A stretch of DNA of 64,000 nt from Haloarcula amylovorans. Its GTDB lineage: Archaea > Halobacteriota > Halobacteria > Halobacteriales > Haloarculaceae. The stretch lies in assembly GCF_004681185.1 (NCBI RefSeq), contig NZ_SRIF01000002.1, forward strand, positions 787,994 through 851,993, in the 5' to 3' direction. The position numbers and the translations under genes are program-made. Below are positions 26,570-34,587 of the stretch, piece by piece; position 1 is the first letter of the stretch; every line of letters begins with the position of its first letter. Under the pieces are notes generated by a model, which saw nothing but the letters and a program-made list of their open reading frames with translations, was not told where the DNA came from and ran no database searches.

Positions 26570-26752
26570 ATGGCGACGGCCGAACCGCTCTCAGTCACGC
26601 GGCGCGCCAGTCACGGGGTCGTCTCGCTGGTCGCGGGATTTCTCACCGGGTTCGCGCTCTTTCTCACGATCGGGGCCGCGCCGAATGACGCCCTGTTTTC
26701 GGCGGTCTCGATCGCCCTCCTGGTCGCGCTCAGCCGCTCACTCGCGCATTGA
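26570..26752 (+). CDS. Small membrane protein (60 aa)
   Basis: 60 residues, two hydrophobic helices (about 17-36 and 42-56) after a short basic N-terminus (SVTRRASHG). It has a clear own promoter just upstream, which supports it as a real gene. Family not recognised. Confidence 0.68.
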   Translation: MATAEPLSVTRRASHGVVSLVAGFLTGFALFLTIGAAPNDALFSAVSIALLVALSRSLAH

Positions 26753-26868
26753 GTTGCCAGTAGCCGTGGGACCGACCAGTCGTCGACACGGCAGGTCGCG
26801 GACTGACAGTCGCTGACGAACGGGGATAGTCCCGAAACCGTTTAGACGCCCCGAGTCACACCGTCGGT

Positions 26869-28530
26869 ATGCCGACGGAACCTGAGACGGACTACGACCC
26901 GGATCTGGGTCGGAAGTTCATCTTCGTCACCGGGGGCGTGATGTCTGGACTTGGCAAAGGCATCACCGCCGCCAGCACGGGTAGGCTTCTCAAGAACGCC
27001 GGGTTCGACGTGACCGCGGTCAAGATAGACCCCTATCTGAACGTCGACGCCGGGACGATGAACCCCTTCCAGCACGGCGAGGTGTACGTGCTGAAAGACG
27101 GCGGGGAGGTCGACCTCGACTTGGGAAACTACGAGCGGTTCCTCGACATCGACATGACTTTCGATCACAACATCACGACGGGCAAGACCTACCAGCACGT
27201 CATCGAGAAGGAGCGCGCCGGCGACTACCTCGGTCGCACGGTCCAGATCATCCCGCACATCACCGACGACATCAAACGACGCATCCGCGAGGCCGCCGAG
27301 GGCAACGACGTCTGTATCATCGAGGTCGGCGGCACGGTCGGCGACATCGAAGGGATGCCCTATCTGGAGGCGCTTCGTCAGTTCGCCCACGAGGAGGACG
27401 AAGACGACATTCTCTTCACGCACGTCACGCTCGTCCCCTACTCGAAGAACGGCGAGCAGAAGACGAAGCCGACCCAACACTCCGTGAAGGAACTGCGCTC
27501 TATCGGCCTCCAGCCCGACGTGCTCGTGGGTCGCTGCTCGGACAAACTCGACATCGACACCCGCGAGAAGATTGCGCTGTTCTGTGACGTGCCGACCGAA
27601 GCGGTGTTCTCGAACCCCGACGTCGACGACATCTACCACGTCCCGCTGATGGTCGAAGAGGAAGGCTTAGACGAGTACGTCATGGAACGTCTCGACATCG
27701 GCGACGAAGCGCTTCCCGAAGACGAGCGCGAGAATCGCTGGCGTGACCTCGTCACCCAGCAAACCGACGGCGAAGTCGAGGTTGCCCTCGTAGGTAAGTA
27801 CGACTTAGAAGACGCCTACATGTCCGTCCACGAGGCGCTGAAACACGCCGGACTGGAGAAGAACGTCGACGTAAACGTCCGGTGGGTCAACTCCGAGAAG
27901 ATGGGCGACCACCACGCCGAGCGAATGAGAGACGCCGACGCCATCGTCGTCCCCGGCGGCTTCGGCACTCGTGGAACCGAAGGCAAGATAGAGGCCATCC
28001 GCTACGCCCGCGAGAACGGCGTTCCGTACCTCGGTCTCTGTCTGGGCTTCCAGCTCGCGGTCATCGAGTACGCCCGCAACGTCCTCGATTTGACGGGCGC
28101 ACACTCGACGGAACTCGACGAGGACACGCCCCATCCCGTCATCGACATCCTGCCCGAGCAGTACGAAATCGAGGACATGGGCGGAACGATGCGACTCGGC
28201 GCGAACGAGACGGAGATCGAAGCCGGAACGCTCGCGGCCACGCTGTACGGCGGCGAATCCTGCACCGAACGCCATCGCCACCGCTACGAGGTCAATCCCG
28301 AGTACATCGACGACCTCGAAGCCGCCGGGCTGAAGTTCTCCGGGCGCTCCGGAAACCGTATGGAGATACTCGAACTCGCGTCCGATGACCACCCGTACTT
28401 CATCGGGACGCAGTTCCACCCCGAGTTCCGTTCGCGCCCCACGAGAGCGAGTCCGCCCTTCGTCGGCTTGCTTGAGGCTGTCGTCGGCGACGACCCCCAC
28501 ACCGTCGAGACTGAGGAGGTGAGCCACTGA
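26869..28530 (+). CDS. pyrG: CTP synthase
   Basis: Converts UTP to CTP using glutamine and ATP. 553 residues: N-terminal synthetase domain with [14 protein letters not shown] (P-loop) near residue 21 and [15 protein letters not shown] near 155; C-terminal class I glutamine amidotransferase with [13 protein letters not shown] (nucleophile Cys near 388) and [10 protein letters not shown] (His/Glu) near 515. Full length. A TATA-like gtttaga lies about 25-30 bases before the ATG. The stop codon overlaps the next gene start by one base, so it is cotranscribed with guaAb. Confidence 0.97.
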   Translation: MPTEPETDYDPDLGRKFIFVTGGVMSGLGKGITAASTGRLLKNAGFDVTAVKIDPYLNVDAGTMNPFQHGEVYVLKDGGEVDLDLGNYERFLDIDMTFDHNITTGKTYQHVIEKERAGDYLGRTVQIIPHITDDIKRRIREAAEGNDVCIIEVGGTVGDIEGMPYLEALRQFAHEEDEDDILFTHVTLVPYSKNGEQKTKPTQHSVKELRSIGLQPDVLVGRCSDKLDIDTREKIALFCDVPTEAVFSNPDVDDIYHVPLMVEEEGLDEYVMERLDIGDEALPEDERENRWRDLVTQQTDGEVEVALVGKYDLEDAYMSVHEALKHAGLEKNVDVNVRWVNSEKMGDHHAERMRDADAIVVPGGFGTRGTEGKIEAIRYARENGVPYLGLCLGFQLAVIEYARNVLDLTGAHSTELDEDTPHPVIDILPEQYEIEDMGGTMRLGANETEIEAGTLAATLYGGESCTERHRHRYEVNPEYIDDLEAAGLKFSGRSGNRMEILELASDDHPYFIGTQFHPEFRSRPTRASPPFVGLLEAVVGDDPHTVETEEVSH

Positions 28531-29447
28531 TGGTGGACGTTGAAGAATTCATCGAGGAGGCGAAAACCGAGATCGCCGAGACGGTCGGTGAGAAGAACGC
28601 TGTCATCGGACTCTCCGGCGGCGTCGACTCCTCGACGGCGGCGGCGCTGGCCTACGAGGCTATCGGCGACCAACTCACCGCCGTCTACGTCGACACCGGG
28701 CTGATGCGGAAAGGCGAGACCGACGAGATACGCGAGACGTTCGACTACATGGACTCGCTTCGAATCGTCGAGGCACAGGACCGCTTCCTCGATGCCCTCG
28801 AAGGCGAGACAGACCCCGAGGAGAAACGCCACATCATCGGCGAACAGTTCATCCGGGAGTTCGAGGAAGTCGCTCGCGAGGTGGACGCCGACTACCTCGT
28901 CCAGGGGACCATCTACCCCGACCGCATCGAGAGCGAGGGCACGATAAAGAGCCACCACAACGTCGGCGGCCTGCCCGAGCGCATCGACTTCGACGGCATC
29001 GTCGAACCGATGCGTGACCTCTACAAGGACGAGGTCCGCGAGGTGGCCCGCGCGCTCGACCTAGAGGAGATTATCTCCGAGCGAATGCCGTTCCCCGGTC
29101 CCGGTCTCGCCGTCCGCATCATCGGCGAAGTCACCGCCGAGAAACTCGAAGTCGCCCGCGAAGCCAACCACGTCGTCGAGGACGAACTCGAAGAGTACGA
29201 ACCGTGGCAGGCGCTGGCGGCGGTCATTGGCAAGGCCACCGGCGTCAAGGGTGACAACCGCGTCCACGGCTGGGTCGTCGCCGTCCGCTCCGTCGAATCG
29301 CGGGACGGTATGACCGCTCGCGCACAGGAACTGGACTGGGAGACGCTCCAGCGCATGCAGAGTCGCATCACCGGTGCACACGAGAACGTCGCCCGCGTCG
29401 TCTACGACGTGACCCACAAACCGCCCGCGACCATCGAGTACGAGTGA
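28530..29447 (+). CDS. guaAb: GMP synthase subunit B (ATP pyrophosphatase/PPase subunit)
   Basis: 305 residues. PP-loop ATPase with LSGGVDSS at residues 28-35 that adenylates XMP; the C-terminal part carries the GMP-synthase dimerisation region ([37 protein letters not shown]). The glutamine amidotransferase subunit is separate in archaea and is not in this window. One-base overlap with pyrG suggests translational coupling and joint control of pyrimidine and purine triphosphate supply. Confidence 0.96.
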   Translation: MVDVEEFIEEAKTEIAETVGEKNAVIGLSGGVDSSTAAALAYEAIGDQLTAVYVDTGLMRKGETDEIRETFDYMDSLRIVEAQDRFLDALEGETDPEEKRHIIGEQFIREFEEVAREVDADYLVQGTIYPDRIESEGTIKSHHNVGGLPERIDFDGIVEPMRDLYKDEVREVARALDLEEIISERMPFPGPGLAVRIIGEVTAEKLEVAREANHVVEDELEEYEPWQALAAVIGKATGVKGDNRVHGWVVAVRSVESRDGMTARAQELDWETLQRMQSRITGAHENVARVVYDVTHKPPATIEYE

Positions 29448-29449
29448 CT

Positions 29450-29761
29450 ATGCAGGTGCTCCTCGTCGGTTCGGATCCAGACAGCATCACCGACGCGCTC
29501 GAAGCGGAGGGCCACACCGTCACCGTCGCCGACGTCGGCAACCGTCCCGGACTGGAGGAGGCCGGCGTCCACGACGCCGACGTCTACCTCCTGACCGAGA
29601 TGGCACAAGCTACCTCCATCGCCGTCGCCAAGGACCTGAACCCCGACCTTCGAATCGTCGTCTACGCCGAAGGATCGCTGCCCGACTTCGCCAGCCGGCA
29701 GGCGGACCTCATCATCGACCCGAACCTGCTCCCTCCCGAGGCCGTCGCCGAGGAGCTGTGA
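29450..29761 (+). CDS. Small Rossmann-like protein in the pyrG-guaAb operon
   Basis: 103 residues: MQVLLVGSDPDSITDAL, then VTVADVGNRPGLEEAGVHDADVYLLTEMAQATSIAVAKDLNPDLRIVVYAEGSLPDFASRQADLIIDPNLL. The pattern resembles a TrkA-N or NAD-binding half-domain without the full GxGxxG motif. Haloarchaea keep this gene after guaAb, so it is often annotated as CTP synthetase-associated; function unknown. The ATG at 29450 is chosen; an in-frame GTG at 29444 overlaps the guaAb stop. Confidence 0.85.
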   Translation: MQVLLVGSDPDSITDALEAEGHTVTVADVGNRPGLEEAGVHDADVYLLTEMAQATSIAVAKDLNPDLRIVVYAEGSLPDFASRQADLIIDPNLLPPEAVAEEL

Positions 29762-29918
29762 GTTCACGTCGCCGCCAGCGTCTCGCGTAGCGGTTAGAGC
29801 GGCCTACGTGAAACTTATCCAACTGGCACCGGTACGGACAGTATGACGAAAGAGGGAGACGCCTCTGAAACCGCGGTCAGAGGCGCCGACTCCGGGGTCG
29901 CCGATATCCGAGCGACGA

Positions 29919-30197
29919 CTACCCAAGATACATCGCCCGCCACGCACGGACGCTATCACACCACGCGTGTCGGAGGTGCTGCCACGCCTCGAAGGGCTGG
30001 CTGCGCGCTGACGTGGTCGCGAGCGCCGGCCGAATCGTAAGATCGGCACCGCACTGGGGACAGCGATACGCCGTCCCGCGAGCAGTCGCGACGAGTATCC
30101 AGTCATCGTCGACCGGGCTCTGGTGGCCGCAGTCCTGACAGAACAGCGTCGATTTCGGCGGGTGAGTGTCCGCCGTCGGGGGTGCTGTCGGTGTCAT
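29919..30197 (-). CDS. Zinc-ribbon protein (92 aa)
   Basis: The N-terminal half has CQDCGH and YRCPQCGA, two CxxC knuckles about 27 residues apart, a classic zinc ribbon. The C-terminal half is helical and rich in Trp, His and Arg (EAWQHLRHAWCDSVRAWRAMYLG), with one extra Cys. Function unknown; such small ribbons are frequent in haloarchaea. An open frame on the other strand (29843-30040) overlaps but has weak protein character. ATG 30197 is preferred over an upstream in-frame GTG. Confidence 0.75.
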   Translation of the reverse strand: MTPTAPPTADTHPPKSTLFCQDCGHQSPVDDDWILVATARGTAYRCPQCGADLTIRPALATTSARSQPFEAWQHLRHAWCDSVRAWRAMYLG

Positions 30198-30266
30198 CCT
30201 CACTACAGACGAACGTGTCGGACTAAAAGTAGCTGCCTAGGAGTTCTCAATAGCTCGCTATATCGC

Positions 30267-30941
30267 TCAGAGCGTCGCCGCCGTCTCCGCGAGACGCGTG
30301 CTTCCGCCGCGTTTGAACGGGACGCCGTGACCCATCCCGCCAACCTCGAACGTCGGGGCGTGTTCGACGAACCCGCGGATGCTCTCGGTCACGTCGCTCG
30401 TGCCGTAGCTTATCAGCCACGGCGAGGGCTTGAGCGTGCCCCGCTCCTCTCTGACGAGGTCCCCGAGGAACGCGGCGTCCAGTTCTTCGCTGACGTAACA
30501 GACGTGGCCGGGCGTGTGGCCCGGCGTGAGAAACGTGGTGAAACTGCCGATCGTCTCGCCGTCGGTCAGCGGTTCGACCGGATTGTCCGGCGGCGAGCAG
30601 AACGTTCCGCCGACGCGCTGAATCGCTCCCTTGTGGTTCGAGAGCGGCGGGCGCTCCTCGCCGGTCACGAATCGGGCGTCGGCTGCGCCGACGTAGATGG
30701 TCAGATCTACGCTGTCGAACGCCGAGAGACCGCCGACGTGGTCGAAGTCGTAGTGGGTCAGCAGGATGCGCTCTACGTCGCGCAGCTCGAAGCCGGCTTC
30801 TCTGATGCCGCCGAGGAGCGCGTTACCGTGCCACGGCATCCCGGCGTCGACCAGCGTCAGCGTCCCTCCGTCGTCGACGAGGTATGCGTTGACTCCTGAG
30901 AGGTCGTACCACCAGACGTCGTCCGATAGCGGGGTTACCAT
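30267..30941 (-). CDS. MBL-fold metallo-hydrolase
   Basis: 224 residues of the metallo-beta-lactamase fold. The metal motif reads THYDFDHVGG (near residue 60), so the second His of the usual HxHxDH is Asp; downstream TPGHTPGHVCYV, AFLGDLVRE and GMGHGVPF supply further ligands. Relatives include glyoxalase II-like and quorum-lactonase-like hydrolases; substrate open. ATG 30941 is taken rather than an upstream in-frame start. The aldo/keto reductase gene ends 43 bases upstream on the same strand. Confidence 0.9.
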   Translation of the reverse strand: MVTPLSDDVWWYDLSGVNAYLVDDGGTLTLVDAGMPWHGNALLGGIREAGFELRDVERILLTHYDFDHVGGLSAFDSVDLTIYVGAADARFVTGEERPPLSNHKGAIQRVGGTFCSPPDNPVEPLTDGETIGSFTTFLTPGHTPGHVCYVSEELDAAFLGDLVREERGTLKPSPWLISYGTSDVTESIRGFVEHAPTFEVGGMGHGVPFKRGGSTRLAETAATL

Positions 30942-30983
30942 GGCTGAGCGTACGAACGCCCGCGTCAAAATCCTCCCGAAGCG

Positions 30984-31808
30984 TCAGAACGGTAACTGCG
31001 AGCGGACGAAGTGATATCCGGTCTTTGCCCTCGAAGGCGACCGAATCTGATACATCTCCTCGTCGGTCAGCTCGAAGTCGAAGACAGCGAGGTTCGCTTC
31101 GAGGTGCTCACGGCTAGTGGCTTTCGGGATGGTAGCGACGCCGTCCTGTTGGACCAACCACCGCAAGGCAACCTGTGCCGGAGACTTGCCGTAGCGGTTG
31201 CCTATCTGGACGATTGCAGGGTCCTCTAAGACGCCGCCGCGGGCCAACGGGCTGTACGCGGTCAAGAGCACGTCGTGGATCCGGCAGTAGTCGAGCAGTT
31301 GCGTCTGGTCCCAGTAGGGGTGGTATTGTACCTGGTCGGTGAAGATGGGGGCGTCAGAGAGGTCCCGAGCCTCGTCGAGTCGTGACGGCGAGAAGTTACT
31401 GACGCCGATGTTTCGGACGAGGCCGTCGTCGACGAGGTCGTTCATCGCGTCGATGGTCTCTGAGACCGAAACCATCCACGGCGTGTTCGGCCAGTGGATG
31501 AGCAACAGATCGAGGTAGTCGGTGCCGAGGCGGTGACAACTCTCGCGGGCGGACTGGCGGACGCGCCGCGCGTCTCGATTGCTCCCGTCGAGTTTCGTCG
31601 TGAGAAAGATGTCCTCGCGGTCCACGTCGGCGGCGTCGATCCCCATCCCGACCTGTCGCTCGTTGCCGTAGGCCTGTGCGGTGTCGACGTGTCGGTACCC
31701 CATATCGAGGGCTGTCTGGACGGTTTCGCGGCAGGTCGCACCTGTCAGCTGCCACGTGCCGAGACCGAGCGCCGGGACCGACTCGCCTTGGACCTGAATC
31801 GTCTCCAT
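30984..31808 (-). CDS. Aldo/keto reductase
   Basis: 274-residue (beta/alpha)8 NAD(P)H-dependent oxidoreductase. The catalytic tetrad is visible: Asp in HVDTAQAYGNE, Tyr in AQAYGNE, Lys in FLTTKLDG, His in LLIHWPN; then GVSNFSPSRL and PKATSREHLEANLAVFDFEL in the cofactor region. Resembles the AKR5 (2,5-diketo-gluconate reductase-like) branch. Likely reduces aldehydes or ketones; substrate not determinable here. Upstream of the MBL hydrolase on the same strand. Confidence 0.94.
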   Translation of the reverse strand: METIQVQGESVPALGLGTWQLTGATCRETVQTALDMGYRHVDTAQAYGNERQVGMGIDAADVDREDIFLTTKLDGSNRDARRVRQSARESCHRLGTDYLDLLLIHWPNTPWMVSVSETIDAMNDLVDDGLVRNIGVSNFSPSRLDEARDLSDAPIFTDQVQYHPYWDQTQLLDYCRIHDVLLTAYSPLARGGVLEDPAIVQIGNRYGKSPAQVALRWLVQQDGVATIPKATSREHLEANLAVFDFELTDEEMYQIRSPSRAKTGYHFVRSQLPF

Positions 31809-31881
31809 AGGCGCCGTTGGCGGGCCAGTGGCAAAACGGCAGTGGCGGAAGCGACAGCGGCGACCCGTCCGGCCGACGGGC

Positions 31882-32805
31882 TCAGCCCTCGATATTGTCG
31901 AGCAGGTCGGGCGCTTCCGCGGTGATTATCTCGTCGATGGCAACGCCGGCGGCCCCCTCGTCGGCGGGCAGACAGAACACCGGCGTCCCGTCGGCGATAC
32001 CCGCCGTTGCTCGGACCGAGACGATGCCGGTCCCGATCTCGTCGAAGAGAAAGCTCCGGAACACCTCGCCGAAGCCGGGCAGGGACTTCTCGAACAGCGG
32101 GTGGACCGCCTCGATGGTCACGTCGTCGGTGGTGACGCCGACGCCGCCGGCAGTGACGACGATGTCGACGTCGTCCCGACCGACGAGCGTGTTGACGGCC
32201 TGCTGGATACCGTCGTAGTCCTGGTGGAGGCGTTCGCGGACGGTGACGCCGTAGCCGGCTGCCTCGATGGCTGCCGCCAGCGCTTCGCCGGTCGGGTCCT
32301 CGCCGCGGTCCGTCGTCGTCCCGACCGTGACGAGCGCCGCGTCGACGGCCGTCACCGCTGGTGGGTCTCGGCTCTGGGTGGCGGGCGGGTCGGCGGTTCC
32401 AGTGGTCGCGGCAGTATCGTCCGCCGTCGATTCGTTCGGTTTTCTTACCGGGTCCGCGGTCGGGGTTACCCCGTCGTCCTGTTCGTTCACTCGGTCGTCG
32501 GAGTGAGCCGACTCGGTCGCCGACGTCGTCTCCAGAGTCCGCTCCGTGTCCGCCGCTGACGCATCTTCGTCAGTCCCGGTGGCCTCGGTCGCCGACGGCT
32601 CGTCGCTTTCGGTCGCGTCCGTGGCGTCGGCCGTTTCGCTCCGCTCCGCGTCGGTTTCGTCGCCGTTCTCGTCTGTCTCCGTCTTCTGGCCTGTCCCCGT
32701 CTCGTCTGCGTCCGCGACCGTCTCCGCCTCGTCTTCCTCGTCCTCCTCGTCATCGTCGTCGAAACTGAACCCCCGCCGGGTATCGCGGGACTGGAAGTCG
32801 ACCAT
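31882..32805 (-). CDS. MoaB/MogA-like protein with long acidic N-terminal extension
   Basis: 307 residues. The last about 160 form a MoCF-binding fold: VDAALVTVGTTTDRGEDPTG, VTAGGVGVTTDDVTIEAV near the nucleotide-binding loop, and VFCLPADEGAAGVAIDEII. This is the MoaB/MogA/CinA type of fold, used to adenylate or insert molybdopterin. The first about 145 residues are Asp/Glu/Thr/Ser/Ala low complexity with a short MVDFQSRDTRRGFSF start. Long acidic heads like this are known in haloarchaeal homologues. Role in molybdenum cofactor synthesis is by family. Confidence 0.85.
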   Translation of the reverse strand: MVDFQSRDTRRGFSFDDDDEEDEEDEAETVADADETGTGQKTETDENGDETDAERSETADATDATESDEPSATEATGTDEDASAADTERTLETTSATESAHSDDRVNEQDDGVTPTADPVRKPNESTADDTAATTGTADPPATQSRDPPAVTAVDAALVTVGTTTDRGEDPTGEALAAAIEAAGYGVTVRERLHQDYDGIQQAVNTLVGRDDVDIVVTAGGVGVTTDDVTIEAVHPLFEKSLPGFGEVFRSFLFDEIGTGIVSVRATAGIADGTPVFCLPADEGAAGVAIDEIITAEAPDLLDNIEG

Positions 32806-32887
32806 ATGCAGACGAAGGCACCTGGCGGGTAAATGGTTCCGGCCGCGGGGATCGTGGCCCAAACACGTCATCCACGATCGTTTCAGT

Positions 32888-32895
32888 ATTTTTAT
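32888..32895 (+). promoter_or_regulatory. TATA-like promoter for the small zinc protein at 32921
   Basis: The T-rich run atttttat ends about 26 bases before the ATG at 32921, the normal spacing for a leaderless haloarchaeal gene. Confidence 0.5.
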
Positions 32896-32920
32896 GGTGG
32901 CGATGCGTCAGTTCACGCGT

Positions 32921-33082
32921 ATGGTAGGGGTGTTTCACGTCGTGTGCCACGAGTGCGCGTTCGAGGGGTTGTACGAGAGGCACGCGACAGCGGTCAGCGA
33001 GCGAGACGAACACGCACGGGCCTGCGACCACCGGATGACGCTCCTCGAAATCGACCGGTCGAAGCCCCTCTCGCGGGCGTGA
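32921..33082 (+). CDS. Small zinc-finger-like protein (53 aa)
   Basis: MVGVFHVVCHECAFEGLYERHATAV and then SERDEHARACDHRM; CxxC followed about 24 residues later by a Cys-x-His pair gives a possible zinc site. Small proteins of this shape, with CHxC...EGL and a C-terminal His cluster, are common in haloarchaea. No function known. A clear TATA-like box supports the start. It precedes the MDR dehydrogenase by about 50 bases. Confidence 0.75.
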   Translation: MVGVFHVVCHECAFEGLYERHATAVSERDEHARACDHRMTLLEIDRSKPLSRA

Positions 33083-33134
33083 CCCAGCGTCACAGACCGC
33101 CAGTGTTTTGCGGCCGCTGACCCGAGAGCCGAGC

Positions 33135-34181
33135 ATGCAGGCCGTCCAGTACACCGACCACGGCGGGCACGAGGTCGTCACTTACGGCGACGCGCCCGAC
33201 CCGACGGTCGGCCGGGACGAAGCGCTGGTCGACGTCAAAGCCGGCGCGCTGAACCACCTCGATGTCTGGACCCGCCGTGGACTCCCCGGACTCGACCTCG
33301 AACTCCCGCATATTCCGGGAAGCGACGCCGCCGGCGTCGTCCGCGAGGTCGGCGCGGACGTGACCCGCGTCGAACCCGGCGACCGGGTCGCGGTCAGTGC
33401 GGGCATCAATTGCGGCACCTGTGAGTTCTGTCGCCAGGGCGAACCGACGCTCTGTGTCGACTATCAGGTGCTCGGCGAGCATACCACGGGTGTCCACAGC
33501 GAACTGGCGGCGGTACCGTCCGACGCACTCGTCTCCGTCCCCGACGGCGTGGACTGGGAGACGGCGGCCGCCGCCCCACTCGTCTTCCAGACGGCGTGGC
33601 GGATGCTCGTCACGCGCGGCGAGATTCGCCCTGACGATTCAGTGCTCGTCCTCGGCGCGAGCGGCGGCGTCGGCCACGCAGCCGTCCAGATAGCCGACCA
33701 CGTCGGCTGTGAGGTGTTCGCAACCGCGAGCGCCGACGAGAAACTGGCGGCCGCCGAGCGACTCGGTGCGGACCACGCCATCGACTATACTGACAGCGAG
33801 TTCGATACGCGAATCCGAGAGCTCACCGACCGGCGCGGCGTCGACGTCGTCGTGGACCACGTCGGCGAGAAGACCTGGCGACAGTCGCTACGATCGCTGG
33901 CGAAGGGCGGCCGCTTGCTCACCTGCGGCGCGACCAGCGGTCCTACCCCCGAAACGAACGTCAACCGCATCTTCGGCAACCAGCTGACCGTCGTCGGGTC
34001 GACGATGGCGACCTACGGCGAGACCGAGGACGCTCTCGAACGGGTGTGGGACGGGACGTTCACCGTCGAAAAGCGGGCGACGCTACCGATGAGCGAGACG
34101 GCCCGCGGTCACGAGCTGCTGGAATCGCGCGAGGGGTTCGGCAAAGTCGTCGTGATACCGGACAGTGAGTACGATGAGTGA
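33135..34181 (+). CDS. Zinc-dependent alcohol dehydrogenase-like MDR oxidoreductase
   Basis: 348 residues of the medium-chain dehydrogenase/reductase superfamily. Catalytic-domain motif HIPGSDAAGVV; structural zinc loop CGTCEFCRQGEPTLC (four Cys); Rossmann motif GASGGVGHAAVQIA; cofactor-specific helix ATASADEKL. The MDR-type substrate could be a quinone, alkenal or alcohol. Structural zinc is present. The catalytic-zinc Cys at the N-terminal position is not visible: LNHLDVW has Asn/His instead, as in quinone reductase-like enzymes. Overlaps the next gene by eight bases. Confidence 0.92.
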   Translation: MQAVQYTDHGGHEVVTYGDAPDPTVGRDEALVDVKAGALNHLDVWTRRGLPGLDLELPHIPGSDAAGVVREVGADVTRVEPGDRVAVSAGINCGTCEFCRQGEPTLCVDYQVLGEHTTGVHSELAAVPSDALVSVPDGVDWETAAAAPLVFQTAWRMLVTRGEIRPDDSVLVLGASGGVGHAAVQIADHVGCEVFATASADEKLAAAERLGADHAIDYTDSEFDTRIRELTDRRGVDVVVDHVGEKTWRQSLRSLAKGGRLLTCGATSGPTPETNVNRIFGNQLTVVGSTMATYGETEDALERVWDGTFTVEKRATLPMSETARGHELLESREGFGKVVVIPDSEYDE

Positions 34182-34506
34182 GGACGAGAACCGTCCCGAG
34201 ACGGGAGACGGCAGCACGGACGGCGGCGCGGCTGACGGCGGCTACGTCCATCGTCCCAGCGGCGAACCGCCGCAGCAGGCGGCGACGAGCGACGACTTCG
34301 GCTGGGAGGGCTGGGTCCTCGTCGGGATGATCGTCGTCGGTTTCCTCCTGATTCCCATCGCCATCCTCGCGCTCCCGGCCGCACAGGGATTCGTCCGGTC
34401 GCTCGGTCTCACCCTCCGGGCGGCGTATCTGGCGCTGCCGCTCGTTCCGGCGTTCCTGCTGGGCGGTCTCGCCGTGTGGTCAGCGCTTCGCTCCCGCCGA
34501 ACGTAG
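34174..34506 (+). CDS. Small membrane protein (about 110 aa)
   Basis: An acidic Gly/Ser-rich N-terminus of about 45 residues is followed by two hydrophobic helices (VLVGMIVVGFLLIPIAILAL and LALPLVPAFLLGGLAVWSAL). The ATG at 34174 overlaps the MDR stop by eight bases, implying translational coupling. Function unknown. Confidence 0.75.
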   Translation: MSEDENRPETGDGSTDGGAADGGYVHRPSGEPPQQAATSDDFGWEGWVLVGMIVVGFLLIPIAILALPAAQGFVRSLGLTLRAAYLALPLVPAFLLGGLAVWSALRSRRT

Positions 34507-34587
34507 CCGGGCCGACGACGGCGGTAGTATCGCTCACGATACTGGGCAGAGAACGTTTATCCCGCAGTCAGGCTACCGTCGAAGCAG

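Noticed and set aside
29761..29918. Possible tRNA-like stretch near gcgtagcggttagagcg
   Set aside because: Only a short fragment recalls a tRNA D-arm; no acceptor stem or T-loop partner follows.
29843..30040. Plus-strand open frame of 65 codons
   Set aside because: Overlaps the zinc-ribbon gene on the other strand, which has two CxxC motifs and a better composition.
31817..32768. Plus-strand frames opposite the MoaB-like gene
   Set aside because: They mirror the acidic low-complexity part and have no start signal or family pattern.
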